64,000 bases of DNA from Enoplolaimus lenunculus. Taxonomy: Eukaryota > Nematoda > Enoplea > Enoplida > Thoracostomopsidae. The notes under the pieces were generated by a model. The model was not told the DNA's origin. It did not search any database and saw only the letters and a program-made list of their open reading frames with translations. Both the position numbers and the translations under genes were made by a program. Where the stretch lies: the NCBI GenBank assembly GCA_030248215.1, contig JASANG010003874.1:1-64000 (forward strand). The letters are read 5' to 3'. Shown here in pieces: positions 43,159 through 54,400 of this stretch. The stretch's first letter is position 1, and the number at the start of each line of letters is the position of its first letter.

Positions 43159-46100
43159 ATGGATCTTGAGTCTGTTAAAATGTGTAAGACTTCATTCTTT
43201 CTGCTGATCAATATTTCGGTTTCGTTTGCCCTTGGCGAACCTGTGGAAATAGACAATAACCTACTCGGTGAACCTATAGTAGATTGTCAAGAAACGATGG
43301 TCTCACTTACGTTCAGAACTGACAAACCTTTTACTGGTCGCGTATACGTCAAAGGACTTGCTGATCATGACCAGTGTTCAAGAAATTTTGCAACCAATCA
43401 CGAACAAAACAAATTTTCAATGATGATAGGACAGGGTGACTGTAATATGCAGCGAACGCGAAATACACAGGGTCCCCTCGAAGGATTAGTTTTTTCATTA
43501 GTGATCGTTGTCAGCTTTCACGGGACGTTTGTGACACGGGTAAGGCTGGCCGGGTGCAAGTCTGTAGTATATTAGGATGCAAAATAAATTGTGAGCTGAG
43601 CATACTAAATATGATCTTGCAGTATTTACAAACGTACCCGAAACTATCCGCAGATTGAATGTTTATCGAGCAGAGCGTAAACCCATACGACATCCTTTGT
43701 CTAATGGCCGATGCAAGGATTTACATGAAATTTTGGTTCGAGTACGCATAATTAAAACTGTACCGTCGCTAATCATTTACTATAGTGTACCAAATCGTAA
43801 GCACAAGCAAAAAACCTATCACGGTACACTGCATAAAATGGTGAGTCAAATTGACTCTCTCCGAAATAGGCCCTAAGGGACTACACAAACTGAGTCAAAT
43901 TCGACTCCACCAGAGTCAAACATGCGACTCAGTGAATCAAATTCGACTCTGCCGGAGTCGAATTTTGACTCAATTTGTGTAGTCCCGTAGAGCCTATTTC
44001 GGAGAGAGTCAATTTGACTCACCATTTTTTGCTGTGTATTTCCATTGCGCTTTTATTTGACACCAATTTGTGTTTGTTCTGAAAGACACAAAAGTCGTTA
44101 TAAACTTTCAGTATTCACCGTTTCCAAGCCGATTTAAGCTGTGACTAATGATCGATATCAGATATCGCTTCTATTCACATATTTCCGGTCGCATCCGGAT
44201 ATCCGAAGTTAAATTTTTTTATTTCGAATATGCGATATTAAATTTTGTATTTTTTGACGTTTCGTTAACTGAGCTAATAATAACAAAATTAATGAACTAT
44301 TTTACTTTTAAATGATGAAGCAGCATTTTGAGACACATTTCTCTCCATAAATAGATCGGTCCAAAAAGATAATGCTTATACTATAAATGGGCACCGGATA
44401 TCCGGATATTCGGATACGAAAAATATCCGGATATGTATCCGAATTCTTTTTACTTCGCGCCACAAGGCCCCGTTTACTTCAAGCACGAAGTTTGATCTAC
44501 GTCTTTGTTTTCAGGTCTGCATTTAGAGCGAAAAATTTAAAACCAATTAACGTATGCTTTTCTTGGAAGATATTCTTTGACTTATACTATATTCTTAACA
44601 TTTGAATTAAAACACTTCCTAATATATGGCACCTGTTCCCAGTCCTAACTGCACCCATTATTCTCACTGTCCCAACTATCACAACTGTCGTTAACTGTCC
44701 CGTGCGGACGGCCCCCACTGTCCCAATTTTTCCACTGTCCCCACTGTCTCAAGTGTCCCAACTCTCTCCACTGTCCCAACTATCCAATGTCTCAACACGC
44801 CTAATGATCAACGCTGCCAAACTGTCCCACAGTCCCAACTGTCTCAACTTCCCCACTATAACAACTGACTGTCCCCACTGTCCCTACTGTCTCAACTGTA
44901 TCAACTGCCTTAACTGTGCCAACTGTCCTGACTGTCCTCAATATCTCCAATGTCCCTTCTCTTCTCCCCCCGGTTGATATTTTACAAGGAGAACCAATGT
45001 TGTTAGCGGGAGATGTGGGCTTGAATGCGCAGCAGCTGCCCAGCGTATACCTAATGAAATTTTTTATACAAATTCTGCGCACCGTATAGAGTATTTATTA
45101 TTGAGAAAGGAATATATTTTACTAAAAAATATATACGGTAAATTTATCCAAATTTCTGCCAAATGATGATGCTGCTGTAAACTGTGGTTAATTTAGATAT
45201 TATGTTTTAGGCTGACCGTGCGTTTCGTTGCATGTGTTTTTTTCGAAACGTAAAACGAGTAACAAATATTCTTGACATGAGTATGATTGGTACAACGGAG
45301 CTTTTGGATACCGCAAAAATGCCATCTTGCACGTATAAGATACGTTCTGATGCACCTGACGGACCCCTTATACGGTAAAATCAAATTGAATTTGTTTTTT
45401 AATATAGAACTTTTAAACTGGTGCAAAGTGATTATAATTAATCATGGAAGCACCACTTAATACAACTGGGTACATTCTGTGTAGAAAACAATGTAACCCG
45501 GCACGCGTTGCGTTTTTGGCCTACCCCCTCCATTTAGATGAGGTACAACCTCTATGCGAACATTGCTACTTTATGTATGCGGAACAAATTGCTGCGCTTA
45601 TAATTTAATTAAGGAATTGCATGTGACAGTGACCCACCCGCTGAACAAAGGGGGAGGGTCGGCCAAAAACGCAACGCCCGTTGGTACATTTTGTACTGCG
45701 CGAATCCCCCAAAAGCTGTACACTCTTGTATTATGCGCTCTTGATACAACGGAGTTCATTTTGACAAATCTTTGGCTGTTTGTCTGAGAAACCATTTAGC
45801 TTCGGAGCGCAGTTGATTTTATGATTTTTTTCGCAATTTAAATTGTCACTGATTACAGTTCTTTATTTGAGGTATGCTAAAATTGGCGACAAAATATTTC
45901 ACACGTGGCAATGTGATGATTCAAATCACGGATTTTTGGTTCACTCGTGTTGGGTAAAGGACGGTCGTGGCAACCAGTTTGATTTGCTTGATATAGACGG
46001 CTGTGCAATTGATCCTATAATACAGCCTGACGTCAAATACGATACAACATTACAACAAGCACACGTACAAACCCATGGTTACAAATTTTCCGACACTTCA

Positions 46101-46637
46101 ATTCTTGATTATCAGTGCGTTATTGAACTGTGTAAAAAGTCGATGGGTGAATGTGATGGCTTGACACCACCTGCTTGTGGCCGCAGAAAACGTTCTACTA
46201 TGCTGCAAAGTCAAAGACGACGGCGGAATACTAATAGGCGCACATCGCCGTTTTATGGTAGAACTGGGTTGGAATATAAACATAGTACATACTCGTTGGC
46301 AAACGCCGAAATGGATGTAACAGCAGAAATTAATGTTATTGATACATTAAACGAAAGTTGGAATTCAACAATATATCACGCTGATAACGCTGAACCAAAC
46401 GCTCTACTTCGCTCACTCAACAATTTTGCATATTCATCGAGTTATGAAGGTCAAAAGTCTGATTTACATAGTGAAATTAATATAAATTCAGACGTAAATA
46501 CGCCAGTGTTGCCATCTAAATTGTGCTTCAGCGTTCCAGCTTTCAGTATGATGGTTGGTTTTACTGTTGTACTGTTTTGTGTTGTAACCGTATCATTTGT
46601 AGCGCTGTGCTGGCGCTTTAAATGGCTAAAAATTTGA
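43159..46637 (+). CDS. Cuticlin-like zona pellucida (ZP) domain membrane protein
   Basis: Exons are 43159-43539 (GTAAGG donor, phase 0), 45211-45374 (phase 2) and 45872-46637 with stop, 436 aa. A signal peptide (FFLLINISVSFALG, about residues 13-26) leads into the ZP-N module: VDCQETMVSLTFRTDKPFTG, RVYVKG, SRNFATN, SFHGTFVTR, ADRAFRCMCF. ZP-C follows with MPSCTYKIRSDAPDGP, AKIGDKIFHTWQCDD, FLVHSCWVKDG, DLLDIDGCAIDP and YQCVIELC. A furin-type site GRRKRS (about residue 290) and a C-terminal membrane segment (MMVGFTVVLFCVVTVSF) complete the plan. Proteins of this plan are made in epidermis, cut and laid down as cuticle or apical matrix polymer. Order, spacing and cysteines match nematode cuticlins. 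A repeat of family K begins about 5 bases after the stop. Confidence 0.93.
43827..44036. mobile_element. TA-flanked MITE, family H, 210 bp
   Basis: CACTGCATAAAATGGTGAGTC at the left is inverted as GACTCACCATTTTTTGCTGTG at the right, between TA dinucleotides. AGTCAAATTGACTC palindromes and TGAGTCA (AP-1-like) words occur in both arms. It lies in intron 1 of the ZP gene. Confidence 0.85.
44380..44450. repeat. GGATATCCGGATAT palindromic cluster
   Basis: CCGGATATCCGGATATTCGG and relatives, with a weaker inverted partner at 44190-44215. It lies inside intron 1 of the ZP gene. Confidence 0.5.
44640..44965. repeat. Minisatellite CAACTGTCCC / CCACTGTC
   Basis: About 25 units of 9-13 bases. It is the inverse of the GGGACAGTTG theme at 21430-21532. 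Pro/Ser-rich and Val/Thr-rich frames across it are artefacts. Confidence 0.8.
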
Positions 46638-46639
46638 AT

Positions 46640-47160
46640 TAATGTTATACGGGTTTCACGTTATAACTGGGGCAGTCGGGTGTCGTTTTGTCACATGTTG
46701 ATTCGATATCAAAACAAATGTTTGGTACCATCATATGATATGGACAAACGAAAGTCGAATATCATATGGTATTGCTGTACAAAGCATGGGCACACAGGGT
46801 ATCTCAATATACAAGTGTTGGAGTGTCACGTGACACTATCGGACAAATTGTTGAATACCATATGATATTCCAAATTAACAGCATATATGATATGATATTC
46901 AGCAAGACGGATTTGGACTATCATATGATATTTTAATATACTGTTTAAGTATATATCATATAATATTCCATTGTATAGTTTAAAACGTATAAGACAATCC
47001 GCCAAAATTTGAATATTCCAGCTAAAATTTGAATTTTATCGCCAAAATTTAAATTTCCCGCCAAAAGTTGAATTTTCTCCAACTTTGAATTTCCCGCCAA
47101 AATTTGAATTTTCCTGCCATAATATTAGTATTTATTTACATTGTCTCGTAATGTCGTATG
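46640..47160. repeat. Interspersed repeat family K, longest copy
   Basis: It starts TTATACGGGTTTCACGTTATAA just after the ZP stop, as 54703 does (TTATGCGGGGTTCGCGTTATAA). It has at least four ATCATATGATAT-like palindromes, GTCACGTGAC at 46825-46834, then TTTCCCGCCAAAA units to 47120. No open frame was found. Confidence 0.8.
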
Positions 47161-47345
47161 ATACTAAACAGCACATGTCTGTCAGTATCATGTGATATTA
47201 TACCATACGCAAACCTTTTTATGTAACTGACTCAGTAGAATTTGTGAAGCTGAGGTAGCTGTAATAATTTGTTGTTTATCTTGTTTTGATGTATTACCGC
47301 TTATGTGGGCACTTTATTATGATTATACGAACTAGCACATTTTAA

Positions 47346-48008
47346 AGCCCTATTCACACGTGTACCCAAAGTATTTGCTGCAAAAACTTGCACGTGCAAC
47401 TTGCATAAACAAGTTCGGTCAGCAAACAACTTTGAAGTTTTTGCAGCTGCAAATTATTTACTGGAATTCGTGCTATTAAATTTAATTCGCACGTGTGAAC
47501 GCAGTTGCAAATCGCTTGAATTTCTTGCACCTGTTTTTAATTAGCTAGTCACAAGACACGTTGTTGAGAGCTTCTGAATTAATTCATACTTTTTGAATTT
47601 ATTCAAGAAGTTTGAATTAATTCCAATGTCAAACTTGTTTGATATCTGTCCGTTTACGGCGATTGTGACAAGGCTTGTTTTTTATTTTTGTGCACTAAAT
47701 AGGAATTGCATGCGGATATTGCGTTGTTAAGTCGAGAAATTTCGAGTAGAGTCTTCTTTACGCGTGAAAGTTTCTTGCAGGTAAAACTTGTAGCTGAATG
47801 TTTCAATTAATTCAACGTCATTGGCTGAATTGATAATTCATAGTTTATGCTTGATATTTATTTCGGTTGACTCAAAATTATTCATTTAGTTCACATCAAT
47901 ATTCAGAATGAAAACGATAATTTCTTGCAAATGCTTGTAGCTGCAAGAAACTTGTGCAAGTTTCAGCTGCGAGTTCTCGCTGCAATAACTTGCACGTGCG
48001 AATAGGGC
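47346..48008. mobile_element. TTAA-flanked MITE, about 660 bp (piggyBac-like)
   Basis: AGCCCTATTCACACGTG at the left and the inverse CACGTGCGAATAGGGC at the right lie between TTAA on both sides. The interior is rich in TTGCACGTGCAA-like palindromes. TTAA targets are the mark of piggyBac-type elements. It lies between the ZP and CRAL-TRIO/GOLD genes. Confidence 0.75.
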
Positions 48009-48205
48009 TTAAGAGTAAATTAAGTTTGTTTTCTAAAATTTAATATATGGGGTTAGGATGAAAAGACTACATTGTAACAAAACGTTTATTGCTCTTCACC
48101 GATCTGTACTGCGAAAACATGGGTATCTATCAAACAATTGTTTGTTGCAGCTTATTGATTTCGTTTTATGTATACTTAATATGTGTGTAGAACATTGATT
48201 AAATA

Positions 48206-48211
48206 TTTATT
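48206..48211 (-). terminator. Possible poly(A) signal of the CRAL-TRIO/GOLD gene
   Basis: AATAAA on the minus strand, about 270 bases past the stop at 48481. No nearer one was seen. Confidence 0.35.
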
Positions 48212-48480
48212 TCTAACAAAAACTATATTCAGAGGCGTAACATCACTTCAACTGAGCCCTGGTGTCGACTAACGTTATTGGCAGCATAAAAAAGATTTAT
48301 GAAAAAACAGTTGCAAAATATAAATATTTTTCCATTCAAAATTTTCATTTTCGAATTACTAGACAGTAGGCACAGGTGCTTAAAGGCACGGATCCTGAGG
48401 TCAGGGCTCCAATGGCCTTCAATACTATTCACCCCAGACAATATTCTTTGAGCCAATTATATAACAAAACAAGGTTTTGT

Positions 48481-51400
48481 TTATGTGGATTGAGTAGCTG
48501 TGTGGCAAGCAGTTGTACTGAGTTGTTGAGTAAAATTTTGACTTTCAACAATTTCAATTGAATATCTCATTTGTCGTGAGAATAGCCAACTGTCGTTGTC
48601 TAGTACCACATGATACCAACATGGCACAATAGTTAAAGGAATTTCAAAGTGATCTGGAACAAATTCGCCCGATAGTCGAAGTTCAGGATAATACATTGTT
48701 GCTGCGTGAGATTTTGTAGTTGGGTCTTTTGAAGGATACAAAGAGTATGATATACGCTGGGAATCCTGAGACGTCAGTTCTTCTTCTGAAAAAAAGAATA
48801 TCAATACCTGATGATGTAGCAATTAATATTTATAAAACTCTTTCACACTACTAATTTGAAAATTCGAGGTCCAAAGCTATATTGTATGAAACACAATTTA
48901 TTGCTGCATGCCACACTGAAAAAAATGGTGAGTCATATTGACTGGCTCCGAAATAGGCTTTTCCTGACTACAGAAACTGAGCCAAACAGGAAAAGCCTAT
49001 TTCGGAGAGACTCCATTTGACTCATCATTTTTTGCAGTGCATATACCTAAAAGTTTTCTGAAGGAAAAACGGTAAGGCAGGCGACTTTACTATTCGACCA
49101 CAAAAAATTCTGTTATGGGGACGTGTGCCCCCCGCTCTCTGCATATGCTAGTGTGTGTTCATATCACTGTTTTGCTAAAACCAATTCAAACTTATTGTAA
49201 GTTGGAACAGCTAGAGCTGATAAATCTTGAGAAGTTTCGTGTTTATTTTCTTACAAGATAAGGGCGCAACTGAGGCAAATTACAAGTGGTCCTATCGTTC
49301 GCCAACTAAAGTCTGTACATTTTAAATCTGAGTCATTTATTACCTGAATAGAGTACGACAAATTTGTAACATCCGTCCGACCAGAGCCACACTTTAAGAT
49401 GACAATTAGCATAACAGACGTGAAACGAAAACCGCCGCACAGTGCCGCGGCTAAGGCTGCATTCACAAATTTCTGATGGCATCGATGAATTGTTTGCGTC
49501 GAAATACAACGATTTTGGAATTAAAAACTGTGGAGATGAGAAATCGTATTTTGCTGAAACCGAAAATATGTATCGATCATATGTAGTAGTACATTCGAAG
49601 GCGGCATATTTTTTAAGTGCGATCTAAACCGCCTTTAGAAGCTACATGCATAACCTTTGAAACCCAACTAGCGTATTAAACCTTCGTGAGCCGTAGGATT
49701 GACAAACTACCATTATTTGACACCGAGCCTGTAGCCATGGGAGGGCCAGGAGGGACTCAACCCCCCCCCCGCTAAAACAACTTGACCCCCTTAAATTTTT
49801 CAACTTGCTTGTAACTCATTGAAAACCCTTGAATGCCCCTCGTGAAAATTTTTTAGCCCCTCCCCTAGTTTGGTAAGCTGGGTACGGGTCAGTTTGACAC
49901 TTACGATTATCGTTTGTTCCACCGTACATTGTAGGCAACCTATGTTTCGGTATGATCTGGGATAGTTTATCGCGCCAATCAGATCCGAGTATTTTAACTT
50001 TTCGGCGAGTTGCAGACTGTAGCATGGGTTCGATAATTTTCCACATCAATTGAATCATTGTACCCGAATTGACAATGATCACTTGTTCTAATCCGTCAGC
50101 ATAATATTCCGATAGCAACTTTACAAATGTCGAAAGCGAACCTGATTGAAACAAAATATAACAGTGTTACATTTAAATTGATTAGCGTTAACGCTTATGA
50201 GTTAGACTGCTGAAATTTGGGTAACGCGCAGGATATCTCTATTGACGTCTACACGCCAAAATTAAAGCTAAATTTAGTTAAATATAAGTCTGTGTTTCAA
50301 ATAAATCCATTCGATGTCTGAGAAGTTTGTACTATGCTGTGCGGCCAGAGCCTGTATGATATTATCATTTGCACTGGTATACAACCCTGACTTCGCCTTG
50401 CTACTGATACCTTTCACTGCATACCATGCCCATTTGTCGTATTTCAGTCCTGCAAAATCCATAATGACAACTACATGGCACTGTTTACGCGTCATAGCTT
50501 CGACTTGCGGTCTGAGAACTTTGTACTTTGCTGTGCGGCCAGAGCCTGTATGATATTATCATTTGCACTGGTATACAACCCTGACTTCGCCTTGCTACTG
50601 ATACCTTTCACTGCATACCATGCCCATTTGTCGTATTTCAGTCCTGCAAAATCCATAATGACAACTACATGGCACTGTTTACGCGTCATAGCTTCGACTT
50701 GCAAAACTGCACGAAATTCCAGCTCAACCTGGCTCAGTCGAGACAATAGAAACTGTGACACTGACGTTGCCATATACATTCCGCAGATATCAGCCAAACC
50801 TTCGGCAAGAAACGTATAAACCTTGGTATCACCTAAAAATGCACAAATGTTGAATACACAAAGCAAATGCGTTAAAATAATAAGCTACAAGTTGTTGTTG
50901 ATTTCAACTCCAATATGCCAAGGTACAAAAATTTGATAATTTTATTTCAAAATTGTTACAAGCTATGGACACAGTGCAGATGCTAGTGCCCCCTATATCC
51001 TAGGGAGCCAAAATCTTTCAAACGCTCTCAAACCGAGTGGTTCAGTAAATGTTTTTGGTCACAGTAGCCGAAAATTAGCCTAAATTTTGATTTTCAATCC
51101 TACAGACGCCTTAATAAAACATCGAATCTGCAGGAGTACGTGAAAGATGTTCGACTCTATTAATAAAATTGTTTTTGTGCCTGGCATACTTCCCCTGTGA
51201 GCGACACAGAGGCCTGGATGAACCACAATGGCCCCCGTTAAATCACATAGGGCTGATGATTTTTTTCAGGGCTTCATGTATCTTATGGGAACCTCGGTGT
51301 CCCGCACTGAAACTAGCGAAGCGAAGCTCGACGCAGAGTGGTATTATATACTTTTAGGAGCGTAATAGAAATCTTAGCATTCAGCGTATGGTTAAGCCAA

Positions 51401-54400
51401 AACCTAAGCCTACACACAAAATAAATTGTCTTGAAATTTCAAGATTCCTACTTTCTTAAATTTTCAAGATACAAATGTCTTGTATTTCAGACATAATAGC
51501 CTTAAACAGTTCAGAAATTTGTTTCTTAAATGGTTAAAACATAAAAATGTCTTTGTATTCAAGAAATTCGTATTGCCAATTTATAAAACACAAGTTTCTT
51601 GCTTTCAAGAATTACTTGTCTTATATTCAAAAATAATTGTATGATTTTTATGTACTTATGTGAAAAAAGTTGCTCCGTTTATATTCTTAAAAGGGTATAT
51701 AAATCCATTTTCAATGATATTTCGGGTCTTATATTTCAGAAATATTTGTCTTATGTCTCCGAAAGATATTATTTCTTGATCGTTCATAAAACAAAGTCTT
51801 AAATTTGAGACATTTAAGGGTGAAAAATTTTGCACCAATATTTTTGAAATTGAAGAATTAAAAGTCTTGAACCCAAGACATACATATCTTGAGTCTGTAT
51901 CAAGACATAATTGTCTTAAATGTCAGACAATATTTCTTGAATACAAGCCAATTTATTTTGTGTGTACGTTTGAGCAAACGCAGTTACTGTGATCAGGTCT
52001 AAAACATTGACTTAACATAATGACATTGTATAAAGTACGCAAGATATGCAGAATTTCGTTTTAAGCGCTAACCAGGTTCTGGATTGAGCAGAAATCCCGG
52101 ATAATAATCTCGAATAACCGGGTGGATGTACAGTTCTTCGGTCGACCGGTCCAGACATAACTGTTTTCGCACGTACAGTGCTCGTCGTAAGCGGTCTTCT
52201 GCTTGTACTATGTTACGATCAAACCCTAACAACCACCGATACAGGTTGAAATCTGAAAAAAATTACAGCCGAACAATAATTTATTTGGAATTGTAACTGT
52301 TGAATTCACATGTGTAACCATTTGGAAGTCTACGCTGTGGCGGATCTAGGATCTCAAAATGGAGGGGGGGGCAAAATTTCGCAGGTAATAAACTTACTTT
52401 TGACCCACACATAAACCACGAACTATTGTCACAAAATTGATATATAATTTTTGTCGAGATGCTGTTGGGGGGGGCCCACGGCCGCGGTGGCCTCCCATGG
52501 ATCCGCCATTGAGTTTAAGGGTTTAACTCGCTACTTTTTGAGCATTCGCAGCCAACAACTAAGTGAACCCCTTCAGTTCTTGGCTTGAGAAGTAATTTAT
52601 ACTAAAATTTATACTAGTAATTCATAGTTGTACACATGTGCAACTTTCGTGAGATACTGAGATTTGACATATGTTTAAATGAAATTGTTCTTAAGCAAGC
52701 CTTTGCCTAAAGTTTTAAAATTTAAAGTACAACTTAAAAACCAAATCAATATATTCAATGCATATACAACATGCTAAAGCAATAGGAAAACGAAATTTAA
52801 TGTGGTGAAGTAATTTTTCAACAAACGTTCTATTAGTTCTCTAAGTGACACATAATTTTCGGTATACAACATTTCGCATTATATACGCATTTGTAGTTAG
52901 TGAGTTCTGTTGCTACCACTACCTTTCCTTTCGGAAAGCACTCCAAGCACCACGCGAATTTAGTGTCCTATTTTACCATGCCATATTACCCCTTCCGAAT
53001 GTCATAATTCTCCCCTGCCATATTTTTACCCCCTGGCATGTTTTCCACTGACGCATTCCACTAATCAGTGTGTAATCCAAATTCTGACATGAAAATCTTG
53101 TATTTTTCAGATTCCCAATCCAGTAAAAAACGTTGTCCATGTCATAATTCTTTTCTGCCATATTTTTACCCCCTACCATATTTTTACACCCTGGCATGGT
53201 TTCCACTGACGCATTCCACTAATCAGTGTGTAATCCAAATTGTGACATGAAAATCTTGTATTTTTCAGATTCCCAATCCAGTAAAAATCGTTATCCATTT
53301 CCGCTAAGTGGACTTTATTTATTTGTGTTCTAAGGTCGTACACAGTTGAAAATTACTGCAGACGCGTCTAGTTGTTCAATGTATAATGGAACTATATTGT
53401 AATTATGATTTGAAGCATAAGGGCTAAATTCATTCAAAATTAAAAATTTTAAGTGCATTTGTTTTTTATAGTTTTCCGCTTCAGTAATGTTCTGTATCAG
53501 TTTACACCCGGTTAGATGCAAAGCAAAACAAAGAATAGTGTCAGTCTAGGTTGGAGCTGAGGGACATCATACCTTTCTACTACGCAGCTGGAAAAGCGGG
53601 CTAGAGCGAGGATCGAACTCTCAGCCTATGGATCCTTAAGCGAGCACTCTACCACTGCGCCACGTAGCCCGCCTGTCCAACTGCATTTTTCGTCAACTAT
53701 ATGTGTCGACCGTACGCCACAACGTGCATTGCATTTATTGCATATGCACCAGGACAAGCATGTCTCACATGCTTACATGCCCTTATTTTTAACAAGGTCG
53801 TCCCTTGACCGTCCATCCTCTTATCGACTGGATACCGTGTTGATAGCGCGGCAATTTACCATTGCGCTCACGGCGTAACATCTATGTCAGTCTAGATAGG
53901 AACCGGGACTTTAGACCTTTCAACTAACCAGCTGACAAAGCGGGCTAGAGCGGTGATCGAACTCTCAGCCTATGGATCCTTAAGCGAGCACTCTACTACT
54001 GCGCCACGTAGCCCGCCTCTCCAACTGCATTTTTCGCCGACTATATGTGTCGACCGTATGCTGCCAGCTAGCATACATACAGTGCACTGTACGATATTGC
54101 ATGTGCACATAACGGACAAGCATGTCTCACATACTTGCAAATAGTGCGTTTAATACTGGAACCGGAAAACAAAAAATACCATTTTTTACCGTTTTTTGTA
54201 TACAAAAACCGGAAATCCAGTTGCTTACCGACGGATCGATAGAGTTTGGGCGAAACATGGTGCGGAGTCATTTATTGCAGGAGAAAAATGTGGCACTCGG
54301 AAAGGGAAATAGGAGATAAATGCATATGGCAGAAAAGATGCCTCAGTAAAGCGATCGACCGTGCCAGTTCATAAAAGTTGTGCCTTAGTTCCGTTTCGGA

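Noticed and set aside
44702-45082. Cys/Pro- and Val/Thr-rich frames on both strands
   Set aside because: They are products of the CAACTGTCCC minisatellite.
53596-53672. Working tRNA gene
   Set aside because: The anticodon arm does not pair, the T stem is imperfect, and the unit is part of a longer duplicated repeat.
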